NCBI GenBank assembly: GCA_003056425.1
Contig: PYVY01000008.1
Location: 124,001-188,000 of the forward strand
Source of the DNA: Alteromonas indica
GTDB taxonomy: Bacteria; Pseudomonadota; Gammaproteobacteria; Enterobacterales; Alteromonadaceae
DNA length: 64,000 nucleotides
Direction of reading: 5' to 3'
The position numbers and the translations under genes are program-made. The notes beneath the pieces were generated by a model. That model was not told the origin of the DNA and ran no database searches. It saw only the letters and a list, made by a program, of their open reading frames with translations. Shown here one piece after another: positions 39,732 to 47,870 of this stretch (position 1 is its first letter; each line of letters begins with the position of its first letter).

Positions 39732-39808
39732 CAGCTATTGAAGGAAAGTTAATGAAGTTCATCCGGCGTAACGGTCAGCCCGATGCGCCGGAGATCTTCG
39801 AACAATAA
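39728..39808 (+). CDS. 26-residue coupled peptide or truncated gene start
   Basis: ATG 39728 overlaps the previous stop (ATGA) and encodes MTAIEGKLMKFIRRNGQPDA plus six residues, then stops. AAGGAAAG also occurs just before. The coupling suggests that a third gene belonged to this operon; the short length suggests truncation. About 220 bp without a gene follow. Confidence 0.35.
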   Translation: MTAIEGKLMKFIRRNGQPDAPEIFEQ

Positions 39809-40030
39809 AAACATTAGTTTTATGCTGAGGCTACATGTTTCACTGATACTAACCCACGACATTGCAGTTTTGCTTCTTAGAAAAAGATAGAGATGCCTTC
39901 CAATGAGTATTAACCATCTGTTTTAATAAATGACTGAACCTGAAGGCATCGCTGTAGCATCTTCTGTATGTATTTTGCGCAGTATGAATATATCACCAAA
40001 AATTTGAAAAAGTAGGTAAGGACACAGTAC

Positions 40031-40582
40031 ATGAAATATCAAAAACAGTTAGAACGTTTAAAGTCTGGAACAATGAATCGAAGTGATTTAGCTGTTATGA
40101 AACGGAATGCTGAAGCTTTGGTTAAAAAAGGCGACACAGACGCTTCTGAGATATTAGACGCAATTGATTATTCAAAACCTGCAGATGACTATATTTTATT
40201 TATGGGCTTTTGTCCTGGAGCAGACTTCACTCAGCGGTTAGATCTTGGATGGAAGAAAGAAGGATTATGTCGCTTCGACTACATCGAAAGTGAAGCACAA
40301 CTAAATCGGTGGAATACTATTTGTGCAGGCGACTTGGTAATTCTGAAGAAGCGTGAAAAATTTGGTGAGACTATGAAGTTGTATGGCTTCGGGCGGGTCA
40401 AGCGTATCGCCTATGACCAGAACAATACGCGTTACTTTGATATGGATTGGTCCTCTCAAGAAAGTGAAATTGAAGTACCTCTGATGGGGTGCAATAGCAC
40501 TGTTGATGTAAAGTCAATGAATGAGGTGGAGAAACAGATGCCACCAAGCTTTTGGGCTTGGCTTAATGCAGATAGCGCCTAA
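40031..40582 (+). CDS. EVE/PUA-like domain protein
   Basis: A 183-residue protein. Residues 50-180 resemble EVE/PUA-like modules, beta-barrels that bind modified bases: YILFMGFCPG at the first strand, NTICAGDLVILKKRE for the characteristic 'GD-x-V' strand, and LYGFGRVKRIAYD. The N-terminal 50 residues are helical (LERLKSGTMNRSDLAVMKRN). AAGGA precedes ATG 40031. It is 45 bp upstream of a nuclease gene that carries its own similar C-terminal module, so a modified-DNA recognition role is plausible. Confidence 0.5.
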   Translation: MKYQKQLERLKSGTMNRSDLAVMKRNAEALVKKGDTDASEILDAIDYSKPADDYILFMGFCPGADFTQRLDLGWKKEGLCRFDYIESEAQLNRWNTICAGDLVILKKREKFGETMKLYGFGRVKRIAYDQNNTRYFDMDWSSQESEIEVPLMGCNSTVDVKSMNEVEKQMPPSFWAWLNADSA

Positions 40583-40627
40583 GGCGGTTCATCATACAAA
40601 ATATAACAAATAAAAAGGGATTTGGTG

Positions 40628-41650
40628 ATGCTCTACAAGATAGAAGAAAAAGAAGACCTTTTCGAAAAGCTAGAACCGGTTGAGTTTAGAGATTTTTCTA
40701 GTTTCGGCAAGCTTGAGAAAGATCTAGAAAATCTCATTGCGAATAGCATCTTAGATGTTTTGTTTGAAGATGCCAAGTTAATGCCAATTTTTCAAGAGCG
40801 CCAATGGCAACCAGAAGCGGATATATACGCTCTTAACGAGTATGGTGAACTAGTTATATTTGAATTGAAGCGAGCATCCGCTGATAAAGATGCCGTTCAA
40901 CAGGCGCTAAGATATGCGCAAAATGCAGGGCAATGGAGTTATCAAAAGTTAGAACAAAAACTCAAGGCATATAGCAACAACAAAAACTCTTTGGTAGAAG
41001 CGCACAGAGAGGCCTTTGGGCTCGAACATGCGCTAGAACCAAAAGAGGTAAATAATAAGCAACATTTGTTGGTAATCGGCAGTGCAGCTGATGAGTCATT
41101 GATATCTTCGGTTGATTACTGGAAGAGAAGCGGCATTTCAATCGATTTTTTACCCTATAGAGTTTACGAGCTAGCGGGAGAAAAATTTTTCGAGTTTTTT
41201 GCGCTTCCTTACGATAAGCATAAAAACCCGGCTGAGGTTAAAGGTGTTCTATTTGATACAAACCGAAGTTGGGATGAAAGTTCTATCTGGTCGATGATGG
41301 AAAATAGTCGACTTGAAGCGTACGGAGACGCAAAGCGATTTGTTAATCAGGTTCATGTAGGAGACATTGTTTTCTTCTCACACAAATCAATGGGAGTGGT
41401 TGCCGCCGCAAAAGTCAAAGGAGAGGTACAAGCACCAGATAATGAAACTCATTATAGAGATGTAGAGTTCTTGACTCCAATTCCGAAAAAAAACGATAAG
41501 AAGTTAATAGCAATGCCTTTTTCAGAAGTCAGCAGTAAGACTGGTAAAAACTTCTTTTGGGCAAGAACAATAAAAGTACCTTATCTGACGAAAAGCGAAG
41601 CGCTGTCGTTAGTCGAAGAGCTGAATTTATTCCTTAGCACTAACAAGTAA
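40628..41650 (+). CDS. NucS/DUF91-like PD-(D/E)XK nuclease with PUA-like C-terminus
   Basis: A 340-residue protein from ATG 40628 with GGGA upstream (in-frame TTG/GTG at 40622/40625 are alternatives). The PD-(D/E)XK motif is read in EADIYALNEYGELVIFELKR: Asp followed by Glu-x-Lys, as in NucS/DUF91 and related restriction-like proteins (about residues 60-80), with the helix QQALRYAQNAGQWSY after it. The C-terminal 120 residues have a PUA/EVE-like start (VNQVHVGDIVFFSHKSMGVV). The combination suggests cleavage of DNA with altered bases, as in modification-dependent restriction; untested. Confidence 0.65.
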   Translation: MLYKIEEKEDLFEKLEPVEFRDFSSFGKLEKDLENLIANSILDVLFEDAKLMPIFQERQWQPEADIYALNEYGELVIFELKRASADKDAVQQALRYAQNAGQWSYQKLEQKLKAYSNNKNSLVEAHREAFGLEHALEPKEVNNKQHLLVIGSAADESLISSVDYWKRSGISIDFLPYRVYELAGEKFFEFFALPYDKHKNPAEVKGVLFDTNRSWDESSIWSMMENSRLEAYGDAKRFVNQVHVGDIVFFSHKSMGVVAAAKVKGEVQAPDNETHYRDVEFLTPIPKKNDKKLIAMPFSEVSSKTGKNFFWARTIKVPYLTKSEALSLVEELNLFLSTNK

Positions 41651-41669
41651 TCGAATTAAGATCGCAGGT

Positions 41670-41768
41670 ATGAAGAAGCTCACCGAAAAGGCAGCTAAAG
41701 GCGCTGTTTATCTACTAGTTGATGCTCTCGAGACAACTCATGCGATAAAAGAGAATTTATTAGATTAA
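41670..41768 (+). CDS. 32-residue helical peptide upstream of HNH-like gene
   Basis: It encodes MKKLTEKAAKGAVYLLVDAL and 12 further residues, likely one amphipathic helix. Its stop is three bases before ATG 41772, which suggests coupling. A weak GCAGG lies before the start. It may be a leader or a real small protein. Confidence 0.35.
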   Translation: MKKLTEKAAKGAVYLLVDALETTHAIKENLLD

Positions 41769-41771
41769 ATT

Positions 41772-42209
41772 ATGCGAACAAACAATATATTAACCAAACA
41801 GGAAAGGCGGCAAAGAGCATGCTATCGAGTTGCTTGGAACATCAAACATATGTGGGATGAAAGTCGTACATCAGACACGCGTTTAATGGAAAGGCCTATA
41901 ATATCGGATGAACTGGTCGTTGTCGGCGAGTCTATCGCGGGAAGAGAACATAGAGAGCATGTGGTGCCAAGAAAAGTGTTATGCGATGAAGCCCACAGAT
42001 TATATGGGGCAGGTGAAACCGTCGATACTGTAGCAATGCTGTTGGAGAAATATTTAAAGATTGTCCTTATAACAAGACAAGAGCGAAAATATCTCGATAG
42101 TCGTGAAGGGGTAGGTTTACGCCAACGCATGCCTCAAGGTTGGAGTTTTCATGATGGTAATGTCTTTGCTCGACTGCATTCTGCGAACATCAACTTCGTT
42201 CTATACTGA
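41772..42209 (+). CDS. HNH-like hypothetical protein
   Basis: A 145-residue basic protein. GREHREHVVPRKVLCDEAHR (about 56-75) resembles the first part of an HNH nuclease site (E-H-x-x-P with flanking His), but I cannot see a confident second N-H pair. No membrane segment or signal is present. It closes a group of genes in island II with an EVE/PUA-like and a NucS-like gene, consistent with anti-foreign-DNA functions. Identification as HNH is tentative. Confidence 0.45.
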   Translation: MRTNNILTKQERRQRACYRVAWNIKHMWDESRTSDTRLMERPIISDELVVVGESIAGREHREHVVPRKVLCDEAHRLYGAGETVDTVAMLLEKYLKIVLITRQERKYLDSREGVGLRQRMPQGWSFHDGNVFARLHSANINFVLY

Positions 42210-42926
42210 TTGAGACTGTAACTAACTTTATGTAACTGTCTATCACTGGTAAGGCCTGACTTACCTAAACACTTTCTGTTTTCTCAAAATACTGCATACT
42301 GGATCGCCATCCGCTGGCCCGACACTCTGACGCCGCACCCGGGCGTGGGGGACTCTGAAATTCAGACACAAAAAAACCGACTTACGTCGGCTTATTGTTA
42401 TCTCTTTCATTGGTAAGAAAAGAGATGGTACCAGTGGGCGGACTTGAACCGCCACGCCCGAAGGCAACGGATTTTGAAAACATTTCGCATATTTTAGTTA
42501 TTTATTATCAATAACTTATTATAGATAATAAAATCTTTGCATAAATTGCTGCAGTATCATTTTCTATAATTACTCTTGGACCACTCAACTCTAGCTTACG
42601 CAAGCTTTGATCTAATATCCTAGCTCCTCGATCGACTGTTTGTATCTCATGGTAACTACTCATGTTTTTTGGCGTTTACAGAGTAACACCAACAGGCAGT
42701 TGATCTCTACTAACCGTTTAACCATGAGTGGTGCGCTTATTATCTGATTCGGGCCCATTAATATTCTGAAAAATTAGCTGTCAGGTTCTTTTACAGGTCA
42801 TGCGTTTTTGCAAAAAAGTGTATAGCTAACAGTATGATAACTGAATATTTTTTAAACTCGGTATGGTTATTGCTTGTTGCATCGGTGTTATTCAAATTAC
42901 CTTCTTTAAATAAACGGAATTTATAC
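42210..42926. other. boundary between islands II and III
   Basis: It contains debris of a tRNA-like repeat (about 42313-42362), att copy D (42363-42478), a CTTTGCA motif at 42535 and a segment at 42640-42756 that resembles 26413-26487. No gene. An in-frame extension upstream of the PEP-CTERM gene (42834-42926) lacks an RBS. Confidence 0.55.
42363..42478 (-). repeat. tRNA-Leu att copy D (island II/III junction)
   Basis: A 116-bp copy from CAGACACAAAAAAACCGACT to AACGGATTTTGAA, the one closest to the intact tRNA end; it has GCGGACTTGAACCGCC without the extra block of copies B and C. It ends at the anticodon loop. CTTTGCA lies 57 bp beyond. Confidence 0.85.
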
Positions 42927-43628
42927 ATGAAGAGAAGTATACAGCTAGCCCTTTCTGCTTTTTTGCTCACAACCTCAAGTGCTCAAGCGGGCCTTATCTC
43001 AGACTATTCGTTGAATGAAGCTACCAACATCGTAACCGACAGCACCACCGGTTTGGAATGGTTGCGGTGGACGGAAACACATTCAATGAGTATAGATGAT
43101 GCTTTGGACATATACGGCGCTCAGGGCTGGGAGGTTGCGACTAATGAACAAGCCGCAAACTTATTTAACGACTTCGATTTAGCCTATGGCGAGTTCTTAT
43201 GGGATGCTGATGAGGAAACGGCCCAAGTAGCTGATGTTTACTCAGGTGTGGCCGTAGAGTTACCCGTAGATAGAGAGTTGCGGTTTATTGAGCTGTTTGG
43301 CCATTATGAGCATTCAGACGGTACGTGGGCAAGTGCTTTGTTCGGAACAGATAAGAATAATAATGGGCTTGTTAATTTGATGTCAGTAAATAATGGCTAT
43401 GCTATTTCTGATACTGAGTTTTTTGGTTTTAATTTTATGGATCCTGACCTTTTCTCCGGTTCTGAACCAATGGGCGGAGCGGGTGTAGCGCTGGTCCGTT
43501 CTTTAGAAGCAGATGGTGATAATAATAACAATGATGGCGATTTTATCTCAGTTAGTGAGCCCGTAACTGGTGCGCTTTTGGGCTTGGCGTTAGCCGGGAT
43601 GGGCGCGCGACGACTACGTCGAAAATAA
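42927..43628 (+). CDS. PEP-CTERM sorted secreted protein
   Basis: A 233-residue exported protein. The signal peptide is MKRSIQLALSAFLLTTSSAQA. The central domain opens with DSTTGLEWLRWTETHSMSID, common in PEP-CTERM proteins of this size. The C-terminal sorting signal SEPVTGALLGLALAGMGARR and a basic end is a close variant of PEP-CTERM (EP, hydrophobic helix, RR). Exosortase would process it at the membrane, but none is encoded in the window. The start at 42927 is chosen because it begins the signal peptide; the longer frame from 42834 is unlikely. Confidence 0.8.
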   Translation: MKRSIQLALSAFLLTTSSAQAGLISDYSLNEATNIVTDSTTGLEWLRWTETHSMSIDDALDIYGAQGWEVATNEQAANLFNDFDLAYGEFLWDADEETAQVADVYSGVAVELPVDRELRFIELFGHYEHSDGTWASALFGTDKNNNGLVNLMSVNNGYAISDTEFFGFNFMDPDLFSGSEPMGGAGVALVRSLEADGDNNNNDGDFISVSEPVTGALLGLALAGMGARRLRRK

Positions 43629-43667
43629 TCTTACTAAGCTCCCCCAAACTGTACGGGTGTCATTTAA

Positions 43668-43697
43668 GAAAGCTGTCTGATTAGGCGGCTTTTTTTA
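43668..43697 (+). terminator. terminator after the PEP-CTERM gene
   Basis: AAAGCTG and CGGCTTTTTTT form a stem (one G-U pair) around an 11-nt loop and end in seven Ts, about 40 bp after the stop codon. Confidence 0.6.
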
Positions 43698-43788
43698 ATT
43701 TTGCAAAATACAGAATGTGGCCTAAAAATGAATTTGACGGGGGCACCGAAATTAAAAGATACCACTTAAAAGTTGCTATATAGTTTTA

Positions 43789-44088
43789 TTATGCCGCTTC
43801 CAATATTCGTCCAATTGGTGAACCCGAATTCAGGTAATAAATGCACCACTCATAGTTAAACGGTGAGAAGAGATCTACGCCGTATCCCTCAAATATCATG
43901 TCCGTACGTCCTACGGTTTCGAAATAATCATCAAGAACACGAGCTACGCGTTTCGTGGCAATTACCAACCGAGCCAGCATACCGTCATTTTGTTCAAACG
44001 CATAGCTGCTGAAATTTTTGTTGGTTGCAACAACAGTAAAGCCTTCAGTATTCGGCGTCAGAGAGAGGAAGACCGCGTTGTTAGTCAA
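43789..44088 (-). CDS. hypothetical protein, 99 residues
   Basis: A minus-strand frame with sensible composition (MTNNAVFLSLTPNTEGFTVV at the start; ATKRVARVLDDYFETVGR and LFSPFNYEWCIYYL later) but no domain I recognise. Its first codons overlap the czcD fragment at 44079-44213, so the 5' end may be a junction artefact and the gene itself truncated. No clear RBS. Confidence 0.35.
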   Translation of the reverse strand: MTNNAVFLSLTPNTEGFTVVATNKNFSSYAFEQNDGMLARLVIATKRVARVLDDYFETVGRTDMIFEGYGVDLFSPFNYEWCIYYLNSGSPIGRILEAA

Positions 44089-44213
44089 TTTGAGTCCAAG
44101 GCTGAGTACCTAATGTGGAAAGAAAGCATAGCGAAGGAACTGGATGAATTTGAATTGTCACATACAACCATAGAGGTTGAGAATGGTCTAGAAGATTGTC
44201 GTGACACCGGATA
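44079..44213 (+). pseudogene. C-terminal fragment of a czcD-like gene
   Basis: The plus frame reads VVSQFESKAEYLMWKESIAK then ELSHTTIEVE and EDCRDTG. This corresponds almost residue for residue to the last 45 residues of the intact CDF protein at 34053-34922 (VVSQFESKAEYLKLKESVSN ... ELSHTTIEIE ... ECRDAS). The rest of the gene is missing. Confidence 0.85.
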
Positions 44214-44224
44214 GCTAAATAAAC

Positions 44225-44260
44225 AATAGGTCACGTTAATGTGTATTAACGTGACCTATT
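44225..44260. terminator. perfect 16-bp hairpin, probable bidirectional terminator
   Basis: AATAGGTCACGTTAAT (44225-44240) pairs without mismatch with ATTAACGTGACCTATT (44245-44260) around GTGT. It lies directly after the czcD fragment and about 320 bp beyond the stop of the last minus-strand cassette gene. Confidence 0.65.
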
Positions 44261-44578
44261 ATTCTGCATGCGTCTTAAGAAGTTTCTCGCGGTGGGTTGA
44301 TGTTTAAAGGAAGATGTAAACGGTCAAAGCTGTATCCAGCAATTGAATTTCTAACAAATGCCAGGCTTCCAGTACACCGGTTTTGACATGCAGCTTTGTA
44401 CCAATTTCCGAGGTTGACCTAAGTGTCATCGAACAACCGCTTTATACAAAGAACGAACGTTGAACACCCGCATAAAGGGGGACAACACATGGGCTAACAT
44501 TAGGGACGAAGTGACGCAGCCCATGTGTTAGCGCCCCAGCGAGCTTGCGAGCGATTTAATGCGTTTGTATGGCATACA
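44261..44578. other. left edge of the gene-cassette cluster
   Basis: No gene. The right half contains an attC-like structure: ACACATGGGCT (44485-44495) pairs with AGCCCATGTGT (44518-44528). The flanks CGCATAAA and TTTAATGCG extend the symmetry. Core sites are degenerate compared with the other cassettes. Confidence 0.45.
44469..44570. repeat. attC-like site, degenerate
   Basis: Imperfect palindrome centred near 44507 with an 11-bp perfect inner stem, placed right after the stop of the minus-strand gene 44579-45133, as expected for the attC of that cassette. No clean GTTRRRY core is present. Confidence 0.45.
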
Positions 44579-45133
44579 TTACCTACGGACGTTAATAGTT
44601 TTTTCCCAACTTTTTTCTTTATCTTCCCCTTCATAAGCAACTATTGAAACGATTCCGCTTCTGGCAAACTCCAATTCCATGTCTGCTTCACCGCTTCCAG
44701 CAACGAATTCTTGCCTACCACCATTATCAGATTCGTAAGTATCAACACTCCAATTTACTTTCTTTGAAAGACTAAAATTCCAAGAACCCTCTGTATCAGA
44801 TATATGAGTAAAAGCAGGACCTTTTATCTCAACAAGAATTCTAGAATTATTTGGTATGACTACACTCATTGCTACGCTTTCATTTAAATTAATTGAGCGT
44901 ACAGAGCTTGAGAGAATATTTTTTCCGAACCTACCTGCAATAGGATAATTAAACTTCTTACTTGTATCGGAAGACTTTTTTGTAACGCCGTTCTTTTCTT
45001 TTAGAATTTCTATGCGTTCTTTATAAAATAGCATCGCGGCCGCCCATCCTAAACTGAAAAATAGTAGAGCCGATGATAAAGCACCCCAAGGGTTGTTGGA
45101 GAGCCATTCCCAATTGTTTTTAATAAATTCCAT
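44579..45133 (-). CDS. cassette gene: single-TM hypothetical protein
   Basis: A 184-residue protein with one N-terminal TM segment (ALSSALLFFSLGWAAAMLFY, about 18-37), a short charged linker, and a soluble domain of about 120 residues rich in beta strands (SVAMSVVIPNNSRILVEIKG). It may face either side of the membrane. No family recognised. It lies between two attC-like sites, on the same strand as the other cassette genes. Confidence 0.6.
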   Translation of the reverse strand: MEFIKNNWEWLSNNPWGALSSALLFFSLGWAAAMLFYKERIEILKEKNGVTKKSSDTSKKFNYPIAGRFGKNILSSSVRSINLNESVAMSVVIPNNSRILVEIKGPAFTHISDTEGSWNFSLSKKVNWSVDTYESDNGGRQEFVAGSGEADMELEFARSGIVSIVAYEGEDKEKSWEKTINVRR

Positions 45134-45163
45134 CTAAAAATTTCATATTCTTTTTGATTGTAT

Positions 45164-45241
45164 GCCTAACGCCCGCCACAAACGCGAGCAACGTGTTGCC
45201 AGTCGAGCCGCGAAGCGACGTTTTGATGGCGCTTGTTAAAT
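45164..45241. repeat. attC site
   Basis: A 78-bp imperfect palindrome starting GCCTAAC (RYYYAAC) and ending GTTAAAT (GTTRRRY), with GCGAGCAACG..CGAAGCGACG-like arms. It lies just downstream of the FRG-domain gene. Confidence 0.72.
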
Positions 45242-45244
45242 ACA

Positions 45245-46159
45245 TTAAAAATCAACTTTTACCCCTTGAATGGGTTTTCTAACACTGGAGGAAAAATCAA
45301 TATTATCCAGAGCATAGTCATTTTTTATAAACTGAGAAACCATATCAATCTCAGGGAATAATTTAGCTTTTGAAATTCCCAATCTAGACAATTGCTTTAA
45401 AATCTTAACCTTATCTATGTGCTTAATAATGTATTTTTTTCCTTCAGGCATGTAAATCCAGTCATCAGGGATTTTAGCCGGTATAGATTTTCTATTTCCA
45501 ATTCCAAAAAGTAAAAAGGCACCATCTTGACGAACAAGCCTTTGATTGTTCATTTTCGACTTTACACAAACCACACTTTTAAGGTGCTCTGGGTTTATTC
45601 GTTCTAGAAAGTGAGGCTTTTCCTGTTTAATATCATGCATAAGCTTTAATGCATGATGATTATTGATATTGTGAAATTGCTTAGAGTTTCGATCAAACTG
45701 TTGTGAAATTTCAAAATCTGGTTTAGCCCATGCAATATTTGAGACGATACTAACAGTATCACTGTCGAAATATTTAACCTTTACTTTAGGGATCTTAAAG
45801 AAAATTATTTCGCCATCTTCATGTTTTTCGTTATCACCTAAACAAGCAAAGTACAGTGCAACAAGCGGGTTTTCTGTCAGATCCAGCAATCGGGTTGGCA
45901 AATCGTAATGTTGCATTTTGACTAGTTTTTCAAAACTACTTGTCATTGAACTAAATTCGGCAGGGCAACGCATTATTATCTCCCGAATCATCTTATCTTC
46001 ATTCATAGACCAAAGATTATTTCTATAAATCGAGGGTAGTAGGGAGTAGTTTTTGTTTGTATGCCCGCGGAAGAAAAATAAACTATCAGTTTCCTCCAGG
46101 TCAGGAAGGATGCCAAGCAAAGTTCTTAAGCTGCCTATTTGCGTCTCTTTTATGTTCAA
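45245..46159 (-). CDS. cassette gene: FRG-domain protein
   Basis: A 304-residue protein. The FRG domain is clear: LFFFRGHTNKNYSLLPSIYR (about 28-47) with the name motif F-R-G-H, then KLVKMQHYDLPTRLLDLTEN and PLVALYFAC (about 86-115). FRG proteins are widespread in defence islands and integron cassettes; their biochemical activity is not established. Translation most likely begins at TTG 46159, with AGGATGA upstream. It ends a few bases before an attC. Confidence 0.82.
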   Translation of the reverse strand: MNIKETQIGSLRTLLGILPDLEETDSLFFFRGHTNKNYSLLPSIYRNNLWSMNEDKMIREIIMRCPAEFSSMTSSFEKLVKMQHYDLPTRLLDLTENPLVALYFACLGDNEKHEDGEIIFFKIPKVKVKYFDSDTVSIVSNIAWAKPDFEISQQFDRNSKQFHNINNHHALKLMHDIKQEKPHFLERINPEHLKSVVCVKSKMNNQRLVRQDGAFLLFGIGNRKSIPAKIPDDWIYMPEGKKYIIKHIDKVKILKQLSRLGISKAKLFPEIDMVSQFIKNDYALDNIDFSSSVRKPIQGVKVDF

Positions 46160-46182
46160 GATGTCATCCTACCTCATTCACT

Positions 46183-46295
46183 ATTTAACGCCAAGCTCAC
46201 CTGAAATTATTGGGCAGAGCAATTGCAAAAATGGAGCTACGCAACATACTCACTGGAGCAAAGCAAAAACTGTTAGGAGCTGATTTTTGTTAGCC
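46183..46295. repeat. attC-like site
   Basis: Begins ATTTAACGCCAAGC and ends GTTAGCC (46289-46295), a core that contains the stop codon of the upstream cassette gene, as in the neighbouring cassettes. The inner arms are less symmetrical than in the other sites. Confidence 0.5.
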
Positions 46296-46976
46296 TTTCG
46301 CATTTTTTCCTCTCGTTCCGCACGAAGAACCGGAATATAATTGGTTTATCTCTTCGGCTATCTTTTGCAGTGTACCAATTGAAGAGGGTGAGAGGCCTCC
46401 ATCTCCATGAGCGAGAAAATTCCTGACATGACGCCCAGCATGCAGAACTCTCTCTGCAATACCCATCTCACGCATTTCGGTAATAATTTCATTCTCTTCT
46501 GCTTCTGGAACAGGTATAGATTGTTGGTGGTCAAGCGCACCAGACTTGATCATCTCAACCATTTTCTTTTGTTGTACTCTCGAAGAAGCTAATAAGCGGG
46601 ACGAATTGTAGCCTTCGCTCTTAATCCAGCCTTGCTCCAAAGCGATATTCATATAGTCCACGAGTTTCTTTGGTTGTTTTTCTAAAATTAAATTATCTTG
46701 CTCTAGTTCGAACTTCAGTTTCAATGCTTTTTCTAATGCGGTATAGCCTATAATCTCCGCTGGCTGGTGTAGCCTATATGCGAAATATGTATATAGCGCA
46801 ATATTCTTGGCGTTTTCAAAAATCTGTTTAACTTCTATAGGTGTTGTTTCAACAAGCACAATTTCCGCAATTCTAGAATGCCATTCGGCTAGTTGAATGT
46901 CTTCATTTCTCGGATCAGAAACTAACACTTGATCAATAGACTTCAATGCATCTGCGGGATGTATTTTTTCTGACAT
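46290..46976 (-). CDS. cassette gene: HEPN-like hypothetical protein
   Basis: A 228-residue mainly helical protein (start MSEKIHPADALKS at 46976; ATG 46994 is an alternative, while the frame from 47021 would begin inside the attC). Near residue 180-190 HVRNFLAHGDGG has the R-x4-6-H spacing of HEPN RNases (RNFLAH). The central helices contain ALEKALKLKFELEQD. HEPN proteins are common toxins in defence and toxin-antitoxin systems. A nucleotidyltransferase partner is not seen. The family call is tentative. Confidence 0.55.
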   Translation of the reverse strand: MSEKIHPADALKSIDQVLVSDPRNEDIQLAEWHSRIAEIVLVETTPIEVKQIFENAKNIALYTYFAYRLHQPAEIIGYTALEKALKLKFELEQDNLILEKQPKKLVDYMNIALEQGWIKSEGYNSSRLLASSRVQQKKMVEMIKSGALDHQQSIPVPEAEENEIITEMREMGIAERVLHAGRHVRNFLAHGDGGLSPSSIGTLQKIAEEINQLYSGSSCGTRGKNAKG

Positions 46977-47008
46977 GTTTATGGGGACTCTCATAGAGCT
47001 AACTTCCC

Positions 47009-47113
47009 GCATAACGGGCAAATATAGGTAGGCTAAAATACCAAGCGGAGCGCAGGGAGCCTACGTATATTTGTCCCACGCGAGCGAAGCGAGTGTTTAT
47101 GCGCTTGTTATGT
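47009..47113. repeat. attC site
   Basis: Runs from GCATAAC to GTTATGT over 105 bp with long complementary arms (AAATATAGGTAGGCT / AGCCTACGTATATTT). The stop codon of the lipoprotein gene is in the GTTATGT core. Confidence 0.75.
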
Positions 47114-47746
47114 TTGTGGTAGCACAACAACTGGCGTTTCCCAAGATGCGTTGCCGCCACCTCCGAAACCACGCAGAGATGTATTGGGCGAAATGCCCAT
47201 TAATATGTTGTTTGTATTTATGTTTGGAAACTTCATTCCAAGTACAACGCTATCTTCTTCAAAGTTATCCGAGTAGGTAACCTCCACACCAGTTACTGTT
47301 AGGCCTAAACTGTCGGTCTGGGTAAAATTGAAGTTTCCAATATAAGTCGCTTTACCTGGTTCTATTTTGAACTCAATTGAGATTGGGGTGACAGGTGAGA
47401 TAGTTGCATAGCCACTAAAAACGTTCCATTCATCAATTTGATATTCACCTGATGGTAGTTCGATGGCAAACAATTCACCTTTCTTCCCATAACTGGAGTA
47501 ATCACCTTTAGGAGGTATAGGTATTAGCGCCATGCCTTCTCCAAATTGAATAGTCCAGTTCTCAGTTTTAGAGGAATCTGACAGCGAAACGGCGTAACCA
47601 GAATACCCGCCAACGTAACTGATTGATGCAAGCATTATTCCCTTCGATGAATTTGAGTCCAGATTGTAATCAGATTTTATATTTGGCGTAGAAGTACAGC
47701 CAAATAAAAGAGTTACAAAAACTAAACCTATAAAAAACTTATACAT
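47108..47746 (-). CDS. cassette gene: hypothetical lipoprotein
   Basis: A 212-residue lipoprotein. The signal MYKFFIGLVFVTLLFGC ends in an acceptable lipobox (LFGC, Cys17). The mature part is beta-rich (YVGGYSGYAVSLSDSSKTEN, GEYQIDEWNVFSGY) with no family I recognise. AAAGGAAATG precedes the ATG. It is probably exported to a membrane face. It lies between two attC sites. Confidence 0.7.
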   Translation of the reverse strand: MYKFFIGLVFVTLLFGCTSTPNIKSDYNLDSNSSKGIMLASISYVGGYSGYAVSLSDSSKTENWTIQFGEGMALIPIPPKGDYSSYGKKGELFAIELPSGEYQIDEWNVFSGYATISPVTPISIEFKIEPGKATYIGNFNFTQTDSLGLTVTGVEVTYSDNFEEDSVVLGMKFPNINTNNILMGISPNTSLRGFGGGGNASWETPVVVLPQT

Positions 47747-47763
47747 TCACATTTCCTTTGAAA

Positions 47764-47870
47764 ACATAACGCTAAGCTTTGGGGCGCAGACGCGTGGGCG
47801 AGAATGGCGAAGCCGCCCGCGTGTTAGCGTCCCAGCGACCGAAGGGAGAGCCAACAGCGTTTTGTTAGGC
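47764..47870. repeat. attC site
   Basis: A 107-bp imperfect palindrome from ACATAAC to GTTAGGC, with arms ACGCGTGGGCGAG and CCGCCCGCGTGTTAGCGT. Confidence 0.72.
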
